Of a stretch of 64,000 nucleotides of DNA, positions 11,449 to 18,860 are shown piece after piece. The notes below the pieces were generated by a model. The model had not been told where the DNA came from, did no database searches, and saw only the letters and a program-made list of their open reading frames with translations. The number at the start of each line of letters is the position of its first letter. Positions within the stretch are counted from its first letter, which is position 1. The translations under genes were made by a program, and so were the position numbers. Origin of the DNA: Hyphococcus sp. (lineage in GTDB: Bacteria > Pseudomonadota > Alphaproteobacteria > Caulobacterales > Parvularculaceae); assembly GCA_021776375.1 (NCBI GenBank), contig JAJFGA010000010.1, positions 48,543 to 112,542 of the forward strand, written 5' to 3'.

Positions 11449-11709
11449 ATGAACAAGTTTATTTTAGCTGCAGTTGTCGCTGGGGCCGCGCTAGCTGCGC
11501 CGGCGCTCGCGAACGAAACAGAGGAGTTTTGTGTCGCTTTCGCTGGAGAACATGATTTGGGTACGGAGCCATGCGAATGTATTGGCGAAGTGGGCGAGGC
11601 AAATTCCGATGTAAAGGGAGCGATCCTCGCGCTTACGAGCCCCGATGAAACTGAAAACTGGGATCAGTCGACCAAGGACGCGTTGGCGGGTTGCTTTCCA
11701 GAGGCATAG
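11449..11709 (+). CDS. Small secreted protein of unknown function
   Basis: About 86 residues. A clear signal peptide (NKFILAAVVAGAALAAPALA) with an Ala-x-Ala cleavage site is followed by an acidic mature part of about 65 residues containing four cysteines (EFCVAF, PCECIGEV, AGCFPEA), which could form two disulfides in the periplasm. The second ATG is preferred over 11443 because AAGGG lies 7 bases upstream of it. No family was recognised. A strong hairpin follows 13 bases after the stop. Confidence 0.7.
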   Translation: MNKFILAAVVAGAALAAPALANETEEFCVAFAGEHDLGTEPCECIGEVGEANSDVKGAILALTSPDETENWDQSTKDALAGCFPEA

Positions 11710-11721
11710 CAAGCTGTAGCC

Positions 11722-11745
11722 GGTCCCCGGGGATAACCGGGGACC
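11722..11745. terminator. Bidirectional hairpin between convergent genes
   Basis: Perfect 9-base arms GGTCCCCGG (11722-11730) and CCGGGGACC (11737-11745) with a 6-base loop lie between the 3' ends of the small secreted gene (+) and the MAPEG gene (-). No T-tract, but the placement suggests shared termination. Confidence 0.6.
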
Positions 11746-11768
11746 ATGCCGCACCCTTTGGATAGAGG

Positions 11769-12167
11769 CTAAAAACCGGCTTTGATGAGTTCAAAGCCAA
11801 TCATGAACAGGCCGACCATCGCAACGGTCCAGGAGGCGGAGCGAAGAACGGGAATGCCTATAAAGTAGATCACGGCGAAAGCGGCCCGCCCGGCTAGGAA
11901 AACCAGCGCGCCGGCTTGCGTCAGTGATGTCGATATATCTGACAAATGCGCAATCAAAATAAGCGGAACGAACATCGCCATGCCCTCCAGGTGATTAGCG
12001 ACGATGCGGCTTAAGCGCCCCTGCAGGACCGATGGATCGCGGGGCTCGTCTCTTGGCCCAAGACCCCATTTAAACCCATGCGTTGCAGGCACGAGCCCGC
12101 CTTGCACACACAAGAGCGCCAGCAGAAGGGCCGTGACGCCGAAGAGCGCCTGAAACTCTATAGACAT
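11769..12167 (-). CDS. MAPEG family membrane protein
   Basis: 132 residues, the usual MAPEG length, with four membrane helices (about 6-26, 55-75, 80-100 and 108-128) and the family-type segment around LSRIVANHLEGMAMFVPLILIAH. MAPEG proteins are small integral membrane proteins related to glutathione S-transferases and leukotriene synthases; bacterial members of this subfamily have no firmly assigned substrate. It is divergent from the HxlR regulator at 12248 across an 80-base AT-rich gap, so control by that regulator is plausible. Confidence 0.88.
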   Translation of the reverse strand: MSIEFQALFGVTALLLALLCVQGGLVPATHGFKWGLGPRDEPRDPSVLQGRLSRIVANHLEGMAMFVPLILIAHLSDISTSLTQAGALVFLAGRAAFAVIYFIGIPVLRSASWTVAMVGLFMIGFELIKAGF

Positions 12168-12247
12168 GTCCTAACTCCTTTTTTATTAGTAACTATTAAA
12201 AACGTAGTCTATAGCAAAATTCAATAGCCTGCGATAAAATATTACAC
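12168..12247. promoter_or_regulatory. Divergent AT-rich promoter region, MAPEG / HxlR
   Basis: An 80-base gap that is clearly richer in A+T than its surroundings separates two divergent starts. It contains TAGTAACTA and TAGTCTATAG, repeat-like motifs that could be HxlR operators. This is positional inference only. Confidence 0.4.
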
Positions 12248-12559
12248 ATGAGCGACCGCCTGCCTCTTTGCCCGATTTCCCGAACTGCGATGATCCTCGG
12301 ATCGCGCTGGACGGCGCAGATTATCCGCGAGCTTCTCGACCATGGGCCGCGCCGGTTTCAAGATTTCCAGGACGCGCTTGACGGCATCGCGCCGACAACT
12401 TTGTCGAACCGCCTCAAAATGCTGGAGGAAAGCGATGTGGTCGCGCGCGAAATCTACGAGACGCATCCGCCGCGTGCGGAATATATTTTGACTGCCAAAG
12501 GCAAGAAGATGAGCGCGATCATCGGCGCGATGCGCGACTGGGGAGTTAAGTACGGATGA
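12248..12559 (+). CDS. HxlR family winged-helix transcriptional regulator
   Basis: 103 residues. The pattern CPISRTAMILGSRWTAQIIREL, GPRRFQDFQDALDGIAPTTLSNRL, LKMLEESDVVAREIY and PRAEYILTAKGKKM is the HxlR winged helix with its N-terminal cysteine, wing and dimerisation helix. HxlR proteins sense reactive small molecules (aldehydes, quinones, oxidants) and usually control neighbouring genes. The stop codon overlaps the DUF3088 start (ATGA), so the two are translationally coupled; the MAPEG gene diverges from it. Confidence 0.93.
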   Translation: MSDRLPLCPISRTAMILGSRWTAQIIRELLDHGPRRFQDFQDALDGIAPTTLSNRLKMLEESDVVAREIYETHPPRAEYILTAKGKKMSAIIGAMRDWGVKYG

Positions 12560-12903
12560 ACCGCGATATTATTTTTCTGCTTGCGCCTGGGTTTGAAGAT
12601 AATGGCCGCCGCGAATATTGCCCGGAATGCGCGGAGGTTTGGGGTGTTCTGAATTACTTTCCGGCGATCCTCCACGGCCTCGATATTCGCTATCAGCCGA
12701 TATCGCGGCCGCGCGCGGAGATGGTCGGTATGCTGGGTGCGGATCATCAAAACTGCCCGACACTGGTTTTGGCTGAAGGCGTTGAGGCGGGCGCGAGTGC
12801 GGCTGTCAAAACCGCGAATGGGCAAAGGTTTATCGATAACGCCCGCGACATCGGTAAATATTTTGCCCATCGTTACGGTGCTCCGGTTCCTCGCGGGTCG
12901 TAA
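12556..12903 (+). CDS. DUF3088 family protein
   Basis: 115 residues. Features typical of DUF3088 are IIFLLAPGFEDNGRREYCPECAEVWGVLNYFP, containing a CPEC motif near the N-terminus, and DHQNCPTLVL; the layout suggests a thioredoxin-like fold. Overlaps the HxlR stop by four bases, hence a probable two-gene operon. A redox or thiol-linked role together with the thiol-sensing regulator type is a reasonable guess, not established. Confidence 0.85.
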   Translation: MNRDIIFLLAPGFEDNGRREYCPECAEVWGVLNYFPAILHGLDIRYQPISRPRAEMVGMLGADHQNCPTLVLAEGVEAGASAAVKTANGQRFIDNARDIGKYFAHRYGAPVPRGS

Positions 12904-12932
12904 AGACCGGTGTTTGCGCCTATGTTGAACCC

Positions 12933-13439
12933 ATGCCTGATAGTGCACGCGATAAATACGCAAAGGCGCTGGCGTTTCGCCCGGCCTGTCCGCAAGGTGA
13001 TGCTTCAATACTGATTGCGTTCGCCCGCGATCTTTATCGCGAAAGTCTTGGCAGTGATGCTGGGTTTTGGCATGACTACGGTGCATGCGGAGAAAAATTT
13101 CCACTGTGGATCGCCGCCTGCGCCGCTGCCGACCCCGGATTTGCCGCGATGCTTACTGAAAATGGCGCAGCCATCGGCCTGGTCGTGCTTGGGATGAGCC
13201 GGCGTAAAGCGCTCGGGCATGTGCATCATTTCTATGTCGTCCCGGAACGCCGCGGCCAGGGCTTTGGCGGATTGCTTGATGAATATGCGCGGCGCACGCT
13301 TGGTCGCGCCGGAGCGTCGCGGGCGCGGCTCAATGTGGCGCCGCGCAATGAGCGCGCAATCCGGTTTTACCTTGCGCAAGGCTGGCAAAAGACACCCCGC
13401 ACAGCAAGCCGCCTTATCAATATGGAGGTTGCGCTTTAA
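12933..13439 (+). CDS. GNAT family N-acetyltransferase
   Basis: 168 residues with the GNAT core: GHVHHFYVVPERRGQGFGGLLDEYARR carries the acetyl-CoA-binding R/Q-x-x-G-x-G/A loop, and LNVAPRNERAIRFYLAQGW is the usual C-terminal motif. The N-terminal 80 residues set the acceptor site and do not identify the substrate. It begins 29 bases after the DUF3088 gene and ends 46 bases before dapB. Confidence 0.9.
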   Translation: MPDSARDKYAKALAFRPACPQGDASILIAFARDLYRESLGSDAGFWHDYGACGEKFPLWIAACAAADPGFAAMLTENGAAIGLVVLGMSRRKALGHVHHFYVVPERRGQGFGGLLDEYARRTLGRAGASRARLNVAPRNERAIRFYLAQGWQKTPRTASRLINMEVAL

Positions 13440-13485
13440 GACTGATGCGTTACCGCTAAGGGGCTGTTAAAACGAGACTGAGCGA

Positions 13486-14292
13486 ATGCCCAAATCTTCC
13501 ATTCTTGTCGCCGGCGCCGGCGGGCGCATGGGAAAGGCCGTTGTGGCCGAAGTTTTGCGCACGCCGGGCGCGGCGCTTGCCGGCGGGTTTGAGCGCCCGG
13601 GCGGGCCGGATATCGGCAAGGATATCGGCGTTCTCGCCGGGCTTGATGCGATCGGCCTCAACGTCGAAAAAGACGCCGCCAGGGGTCTTAAAAAGGCCGC
13701 CGCCCTGATTGATTTCACCGCCCCGGCGGCCAGCCTCGCCAACGCAAAAGCGGCGGCCGAGACCGGCGCCGCGCACATAATCGGCACCACCGGGTTTTCC
13801 GCCGATGAAGAGGGTAAGATCGCCGCGCTCGCGGAGAAAATTGCGATCGTCAAATCCGGCAATATGAGCCTCGGGGTGAACCTCTTAATGGCGCTGGTGG
13901 AGGATGCCGCAAGCGCGCTTGGGGATGATTACGATACCGAAATAACTGAGGCGCATCATAGGTCTAAGGTCGATGCGCCATCCGGGACGGCGCTGATGCT
14001 GGGCGCGGCGGCGGCGCGCGGGCGCGGCGTCCGGCTGGAAGACAAAGCCGCCGGCATTGACGGGCCCAGGAGCGGTAAGCGCAAGGCCGGCGATATCGGG
14101 TTTTCGGTACTGCGCGGCGGCGGCATTATTGGCGAGCATTCAGTCTATTTTGCCGGCGCGCAGGAGGTGATCACCCTATCCCACAGTGCGATTGACCGTG
14201 GCTTGTTCGCCAAAGGCGCCGTAGCGGCCGCACAATGGGCGATTGGCAAACCGCCAGGGCTTTATTCCATGCGCGATGTTTTGGGGCTCTAG
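13486..14292 (+). CDS. dapB: 4-hydroxy-tetrahydrodipicolinate reductase
   Basis: 268 residues, standard length. The N-terminal NAD(P)-binding motif is VAGAGGRMGKAVV; IGTTGFSADEEGKI follows; the signature ITEAHHRSKVDAPSGTALMLG contains the catalytic His and the Lys of DapB, and ends in the family C-terminus GLYSMRDVLGL. The enzyme reduces 4-hydroxy-tetrahydrodipicolinate to tetrahydrodipicolinate in the diaminopimelate/lysine pathway, feeding peptidoglycan. A hairpin follows the stop. Confidence 0.98.
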   Translation: MPKSSILVAGAGGRMGKAVVAEVLRTPGAALAGGFERPGGPDIGKDIGVLAGLDAIGLNVEKDAARGLKKAAALIDFTAPAASLANAKAAAETGAAHIIGTTGFSADEEGKIAALAEKIAIVKSGNMSLGVNLLMALVEDAASALGDDYDTEITEAHHRSKVDAPSGTALMLGAAAARGRGVRLEDKAAGIDGPRSGKRKAGDIGFSVLRGGGIIGEHSVYFAGAQEVITLSHSAIDRGLFAKGAVAAAQWAIGKPPGLYSMRDVLGL

Positions 14293-14294
14293 GC

Positions 14295-14349
14295 GCGCTT
14301 TCAGCAAAACCGTGTGCGGTTTTGCGGTTCGAGTGAGGCGAGAAAGCGC
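14295..14349 (+). terminator. Nested hairpin after dapB
   Basis: An inner perfect stem-loop, GCAAAACCG (14304-14312) / CGGTTTTGC (14317-14325) with loop TGTG, sits inside an outer 8-base pair stem GCGCTTTC (14295-14302) / GAAAGCGC (14342-14349). There is no downstream T-run. Probably a structured 3' end for dapB. Confidence 0.55.
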
Positions 14350-14396
14350 CAACACGACAAACAAAACGTAGAAAGCATAGAATTCGAACAACCTCA

Positions 14397-14450
14397 AAGA
14401 CCTTCCTGAAACCATGACCTGCCAAGGTGGGCCGGAGTTTCAGGGGTCTT
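14397..14450 (+). promoter_or_regulatory. Long 5'-leader hairpin ending at the protease start codon
   Basis: AAGACC (14397-14402), a TT bulge and CCTGAAAC (14405-14412) pair perfectly with GTTTCAGG (14437-14444) and GGTCTT (14445-14450), a 14-base-pair stem; an inner ACCT/AGGT stem (14417-14420 / 14425-14428) caps it. The start codon is at 14452, so the purine-rich ribosome site (CAGGGG) would be inside the stem. Folding could therefore gate translation. Confidence 0.6.
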
Positions 14451-14451
14451 C

Positions 14452-14970
14452 ATGCGCACAGAAATAATCGCCGCCGGAGTTATGGTCGCCAGCGCTGTCC
14501 TTGGCGTGCGCTATCTCGACATGGCTGCGCCGGAGCCGCAGGCGCGCAACCTCGCGGCGATGACCGCATCAACGCCAGCATCGCCGCAAAACCAATGGGG
14601 CCGCGAAGTGCGTATCGCCGCCTCGCGCGATCACCAGTTTTATGTTGACGCTGAGGTCAACAGACGCAACGCAAAATTTTTGGTCGATACCGGTGCAAGC
14701 TACGTTGCCTTGCGAGACACAGACGCGCGAGAAGCCGGAATATATACATCGCACACAGACTATACATATCCAGTGCGCACTGCCAATGGCGAGACGAATG
14801 CGGCCTTCGTCACCCTTGATGAGATCGAGATAAACGGTATCCGCGTCGAAGGTGTTAAAGCCTTCATCCTCCCCGACAACCAGCTCGCAATCAATTTGCT
14901 GGGCATGAGCTTTCTATCGCGCATAGAAAGCGTTGAGGCACGCGCCGGAGAGTTGGTGCTGCGGGGGTAG
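14452..14970 (+). CDS. Retropepsin-like aspartic protease (TIGR02281 / clan AA family)
   Basis: 172 residues. A short N-terminal membrane or signal segment (EIIAAGVMVASAVLGVRYL) is followed by a single retropepsin-like domain: FLVDTGASYVALRDTDAREAG contains the catalytic Asp-Thr-Gly, and INLLGMSFLSRIESVEARAGELVL is the usual C-terminal hydrophobic end. Members act as homodimers, each chain giving one catalytic Asp; bacterial TIGR02281 proteins are mostly membrane-anchored facing the periplasm, with unknown substrates. Its start lies directly behind a 14-base-pair hairpin. Confidence 0.9.
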   Translation: MRTEIIAAGVMVASAVLGVRYLDMAAPEPQARNLAAMTASTPASPQNQWGREVRIAASRDHQFYVDAEVNRRNAKFLVDTGASYVALRDTDAREAGIYTSHTDYTYPVRTANGETNAAFVTLDEIEINGIRVEGVKAFILPDNQLAINLLGMSFLSRIESVEARAGELVLRG

Positions 14971-15084
14971 CGTCTTTTGCGCGCCCCTCCCCGGCAACAA
15001 ACGATCGGCCCCCGTGTCGTCAACCTTGTATGCTGGTAAGCAAAGCTTGTGATTGAGCTTGATGGCGATCAGCATCGGCTCGCT

Positions 15085-15245
15085 CCGTCGCAATAATGCG
15101 TCCGCCGGCCGTAAACGCAATTTCCGTACAAGGCGTCATCACAGGCCTCGTCAATAGTGCGCTCGCTATTTCAGATGCGGCGCGTGATGGAGGTGAGTTT
15201 TGAGGGCGGTTTTAGGAAGAGCGAGCAAAGCAGGATTAAGCGCAC
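15085..15245 (+). pseudogene. Relic of an AraC gene 3' end plus the start of a DUF4199 gene
   Basis: This noncoding stretch matches 10018-10180, the junction between the AraC and DUF4199 genes. CGTCGCAATA is shared exactly, then a 28-base block around GTAAACGCAA.TTCCGTACAAG differs at only two positions, then a ribosome-site region and GCGAGCAAAGC. The AraC tail is broken by an early stop (APSQ followed by TAA). The DUF4199 start survives as TTG at 15200 giving MRAVLGRASKAGL against MGEVIGSASKAGL. The rest of the gap 14971-15295 shows no other gene; bases 15035-15084 may be further-decayed AraC sequence. Confidence 0.8.
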
Positions 15246-15295
15246 CTCACAATTTGAAGGACAATAAAATATCTACAAAAAGGGAGATAACCAGC

Positions 15296-16057
15296 ATGAA
15301 GTTTTTGACGTATTTGTGCTTATACAGCTTAGTTGCTTTGCCGCTAACAGCGGCGGCGGAAAGCGTGGCTGTTGGAGACAGCCGAGTTAGCGCAATTTTC
15401 ATTCAGCCTTATGATGCTTCGTTCAAGTATTATTCTGTAAACGAAAAAGATGAGCGCGTTTTACTAGGTACGTGGACGGATGACGTAACTGTGACCGGCA
15501 ATGACGACAAGACCGTCCTGCGCCGCAAAGTGATCCGCTATTCATTGGACGGCGCTGCAGATTTTTCCCGAACAACCACTGCGAATGCGGATACGATGGG
15601 GCCAATCGCTTCCCACCAGACCTTTGGTGATGGCCTTTCGGGTGTTTCACATGTTGATTTTGATGGAACGGCCATCACGCAAATCCTGCTTGCACAGCCC
15701 GAGGCGCCGGCCAGGGTGCTGCAGGCCGATTTGGGCCAAAAAGTATTTGAAGGGTCTTTCTGGGCTACATTGGCGATGAGCCTGCCGTTTGAAGAGGGGC
15801 TCGTCGTTGAGTTTCCCACCTATACTTTTGGGGGGGAAACTATTGGGAGTGAAACATATCAAGTGCACGGCGAGGAGACGCTTGAAGCAATGGGCGAAAC
15901 CTTTACAGCAAGGAAAATTACCGCACCGGATTCAAACTGGACTTTTTGGGTGCGAAAAGAGGCGCCTTATATTGTTCGCATCGAGCATCCTCTGCCATCT
16001 CTGCAGTCCGGCGAAATGGCTGTTTCAATAATTGAGATGTTTCATCAAGGTGACTAA
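15296..16057 (+). CDS. Secreted protein of unknown function (DUF3108-like)
   Basis: About 253 residues. The start is placed at 15296, which opens a signal peptide (KFLTYLCLYSLVALPLTAAAES) and has AGGGAG upstream; the open frame reaches back to 15200 only through the DUF4199 relic. The mature part is beta-rich, with SLPFEEGLVVEFPTYTF, then TYQVHGEETLEAMGETFTARKI and FWVRKEAPYIVRIEHPL, the pattern of DUF3108-type outer-surface or periplasmic proteins. The protein at 46198-47040 has the same C-terminal plan and is a probable distant paralogue. Role unknown. Confidence 0.8.
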   Translation: MKFLTYLCLYSLVALPLTAAAESVAVGDSRVSAIFIQPYDASFKYYSVNEKDERVLLGTWTDDVTVTGNDDKTVLRRKVIRYSLDGAADFSRTTTANADTMGPIASHQTFGDGLSGVSHVDFDGTAITQILLAQPEAPARVLQADLGQKVFEGSFWATLAMSLPFEEGLVVEFPTYTFGGETIGSETYQVHGEETLEAMGETFTARKITAPDSNWTFWVRKEAPYIVRIEHPLPSLQSGEMAVSIIEMFHQGD

Positions 16058-16122
16058 TGTTGCGAGACCTTGTGTGTTAGATATTTCCCAAAATACGGAA
16101 CGAAGAGGCCAGCACAAAATAT

Positions 16123-17370
16123 CTATCCTTCTTCCGCCATCAAACTCGGCAGCGTCCCCAAATCGGCGCCGGCCTGGCGCATTAGGAGCTTTCGCAAGGG
16201 CGCAATTTTTCCGACGACGCCGATGCCGACATCGCGGGCGAGGCGCAAGGGCCCGAAATCATTCGAGAACAGACGATTTAGTAAATCCATGCCGAGCGCG
16301 AGCGATGTGGAATCAAATCGCCGCCAGCGTTGATAGTTTTGCAGAACGCTGAGCGAACCGATGTCGAGTCCAACTTCGCGCGCCTCACGCAATACATCGG
16401 CCAGCGCGGCGATATCCTTGACGCCGAAATTATAGCCCTGCCCAGCAATCGGGTGAACTGCGCGGGCCGCATCGCCGATTAGCGCCAGGCGCGGTGCGAT
16501 GAAGCTTTGGGAAAGGTGGAACGCAAGCGGGTAAGACCAGCGCGGACTGGCGAGCGATAGGGCGCCGAGATAATCGCCAAAGCGGTTTTCGATCTCCCGG
16601 ACGAAGTCTTCATCGCTGAGCGCCAGATAGGCCGCCGCAGCATCCTCGCGCTCGGTCCAGACGAGCGACGATCTGTTGTCGGTTAAAGGCAAAATCGCAA
16701 ACGGGCCGGATGGCAAAAAGAACTCCTGAGCAACGCCATCGTGCGGGCGCTCATGGGCGACGGTGACGACGATCCCGGCCTGTTTGTAGCGCCACTGATT
16801 GACCTTGATATTGGCCTCAGCGCGCAGGGTAGAAAACCGCCCATCCGCCGCCACAACCAGGCTCGCATTGATGGCGCGGCCATCCTCCAGCGTCACCGTC
16901 GCATCGGCCGGGCCATAGACCGTTGCGGTTCGGCGCGCCGGCGCAAATAGCGTGATCTCTGTCTCGGCGGCGACGGCATCAAGCAAAGTCTCGCGGAGGA
17001 GCGTGTTTTCGACGATCCAGCCGAGCGGCGTTTCCTCGCCGAGCTCGCGGCTGTCGAAATGGAGTGAAAACATTGACATGGCGCCGTGGTCAAACCGTGA
17101 TTTCGCGCGCCCGTCGGTGACCAGAATATCGCGGATCGCCTCGGCTCCGGGCGCAATCTGCTCCCACAGGCCAAGCCGCTTGAAGACCCGCGCCGTGGCG
17201 TAGGAGACCGCTGTAGTGCGCCCGTCAAACGCAGCGTTGCGCATCGCCGCTGGGTCGGCTGCGTCAATCACCGCGACACTAAAGCCCTGCCGCGCCAGTG
17301 CGACCGCTCCAAGCCCGCCCGCCAGCCCGCCGCCGACCATAGCAATATCAAATTGAAAGGTTTCTGCCAT
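16123..17370 (-). CDS. UbiH/UbiF/COQ6 family FAD-dependent ubiquinone hydroxylase
   Basis: 415 residues. N-terminal Rossmann FAD motif VGGGLAGGLGAVALARQGFSVAVID; the central VVAADGRFSTLRAEANI matches the DG motif that contacts FAD and NAD(P)H; LALIGDAARAVHPIAGQGYNFGVKDIAALADVL is the second FAD signature of this family. These flavin monooxygenases hydroxylate the aromatic ring during ubiquinone synthesis, on the inner face of the membrane. Which ring position (C4, C5 or C6) cannot be decided from sequence alone. Divergent from the ammonium transporter. Confidence 0.93.
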   Translation of the reverse strand: MAETFQFDIAMVGGGLAGGLGAVALARQGFSVAVIDAADPAAMRNAAFDGRTTAVSYATARVFKRLGLWEQIAPGAEAIRDILVTDGRAKSRFDHGAMSMFSLHFDSRELGEETPLGWIVENTLLRETLLDAVAAETEITLFAPARRTATVYGPADATVTLEDGRAINASLVVAADGRFSTLRAEANIKVNQWRYKQAGIVVTVAHERPHDGVAQEFFLPSGPFAILPLTDNRSSLVWTEREDAAAAYLALSDEDFVREIENRFGDYLGALSLASPRWSYPLAFHLSQSFIAPRLALIGDAARAVHPIAGQGYNFGVKDIAALADVLREAREVGLDIGSLSVLQNYQRWRRFDSTSLALGMDLLNRLFSNDFGPLRLARDVGIGVVGKIAPLRKLLMRQAGADLGTLPSLMAEEG

Positions 17371-17481
17371 AACTGGCCAAGGATCGCGCGTTAAGCTCCC
17401 CGCGTCCAGCTTGGTGCTTGCAGCTGCGGCGAAAAGCGCGGCATAGGAAGTAGCAGGAAGAACGGGCGACGGAGTTTGGCG

Positions 17482-18753
17482 ATGCGCAAATGGGTTTGGA
17501 TCATAGCAATACCGGCAATACCCATCGTGGGCGGCGTGGCGCAGGCGCAGGATATCAGCGCCGCCAGCGACGAGACCCGCTACCTTCTCGACACCACGCT
17601 GTTTGTGGTCGCAGGCCTTGCGGCTATCCTTTTCGTGTTTGGTCTGGGGCTACGCGATGTTGGCCTTGCCCGCACCCAACATGCGCCGGCGGTCTGCCTA
17701 CGGACCATTGGTCTGGTCGGTGTCGGCGCTTTCGCATTCTGGCTGATCGGGTACAATCTCGTTCACATGGTTGAGACCGGCGGGTTTCTGGGCGCTTTTG
17801 AGCCCTGGCGGCCCAATGATGTTGACCCGATGGCGGTCGGCCGGGCGTCCGGCTCAGTGTGGTTTTTTCAAATGGGTCTGGCGGTGATCCCGGCGGCGAT
17901 CGTTTCCGGCGCCGTGTCGGAGCGCGTTAAAACCTGGCCGTTCATATTGTTTGCCGCCGCCATGGCCGGCCTCATCTATCCGATTACCGCCTCCTGGGTG
18001 TGGGGCGGGGGCTATTTTGCTGAAGTTTGGCGTACGGCAGATTTTGGCGGCGCGGCGGTCATCCACATGACCGGCGGCGCGGCAGCGCTTGCCGGCGCCT
18101 TGGTGATTGGCCCACGCCCGGGGCGCTATCATGAGCACGGACCACGCCCGTCGGCGTCGACCGCGTTGCCGCTATCAGCATTTGCCGCCGGCTTCATTTT
18201 AACCGCGTGGATCGTTATTCTGGCGGGTAAGATCGGGTCTTTTTCATCGATAGAACCGGCGATTTCCCTCGGCGTCATTTCAGCCAACGTTGTGCTCGCG
18301 GTTGCCGGCGCGGTGTTGGCGGCGCTGTTCCTCACCCAAATCGTTTATCATCGCGCCGGGCTGGTCACGGTCATCAACGCGGTGATTGCCGGGCTGGTCG
18401 CGGTTTCCGCCGATCCTTTGCATCCGGCGCTTTGGCAGGCGGCGATGGTCGGCGCCGTAGGCGGGGTGATTGTCACCGTCGCGCCGCCGTTTCTCGACAG
18501 GTTTCGCATAGATGACGCCGGCTTTGTTATTCCAGCCCACCTTTTGTGCGGCATATGGGCGATGATTATCGCGCCATGGTACAATCCGGCCGCCTGGCTC
18601 CCTGGCCAGCTGATCGGCGCCGGCGCGATTGTGGTTTTTGCCTTTTCCTTGAGCGCTTTGTTCTGGGTGGCGCTGAAATATTCCCTCGGAGTGCGCCTGC
18701 GCAGCGACCCCAATACGGGTGGTGGTGTAGATGAGGCTCGGATGAGCGATTAA
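17482..18753 (+). CDS. amt: Ammonium transporter family protein
   Basis: About 423 residues with a signal-like first helix and some eleven membrane segments. FGGAAVIHMTGGAAALAGALVIGPRPGR contains the first pore histidine and the Amt signature; the second pore histidine position is AHLLCGIWAMI. WFFQMGLAVIPAAIVSGAVSERVK is a further Amt block. The family conducts ammonium/ammonia through a trimer. The Phe-gate and C-terminal regulatory tail are less typical and no glnK neighbour is present, so a sensor-like or divergent Amt is possible. The ATG at 17482 is used; an in-frame TTG two codons earlier exists. Confidence 0.88.
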   Translation: MRKWVWIIAIPAIPIVGGVAQAQDISAASDETRYLLDTTLFVVAGLAAILFVFGLGLRDVGLARTQHAPAVCLRTIGLVGVGAFAFWLIGYNLVHMVETGGFLGAFEPWRPNDVDPMAVGRASGSVWFFQMGLAVIPAAIVSGAVSERVKTWPFILFAAAMAGLIYPITASWVWGGGYFAEVWRTADFGGAAVIHMTGGAAALAGALVIGPRPGRYHEHGPRPSASTALPLSAFAAGFILTAWIVILAGKIGSFSSIEPAISLGVISANVVLAVAGAVLAALFLTQIVYHRAGLVTVINAVIAGLVAVSADPLHPALWQAAMVGAVGGVIVTVAPPFLDRFRIDDAGFVIPAHLLCGIWAMIIAPWYNPAAWLPGQLIGAGAIVVFAFSLSALFWVALKYSLGVRLRSDPNTGGGVDEARMSD

Positions 18754-18860
18754 GGGCAATAATTCGTTAATAGCCGTTAACCCTTTTTCATGCTCGCCAT
18801 GTCAATATTCCCTTAACGTCTCTTACTATATCCTCAACACTAGCGCTCCGTACCCGTCTT
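18754..18860 (+). promoter_or_regulatory. Region upstream of ftsK with several TTAA motifs
   Basis: The gap contains GTTAATAGCCGTTAACCC, two TTAA half-sites separated by six bases, and a third in CCCTTAACG. CtrA of alphaproteobacteria binds TTAA-N7-TTAA or TTAACC-type half-sites, so cell-cycle control of ftsK is possible but the spacing is off by one. Confidence 0.35.

Noticed and set aside
15200..15295. 32-codon N-terminal extension of the secreted protein
   Set aside because: It matches the start of the DUF4199 protein and is a relic; the signal peptide begins at 15296 with its own ribosome site.
18754..18860. Full CtrA site before ftsK
   Set aside because: The paired TTAA motifs are separated by six bases, not seven; listed only as a weak regulatory region.
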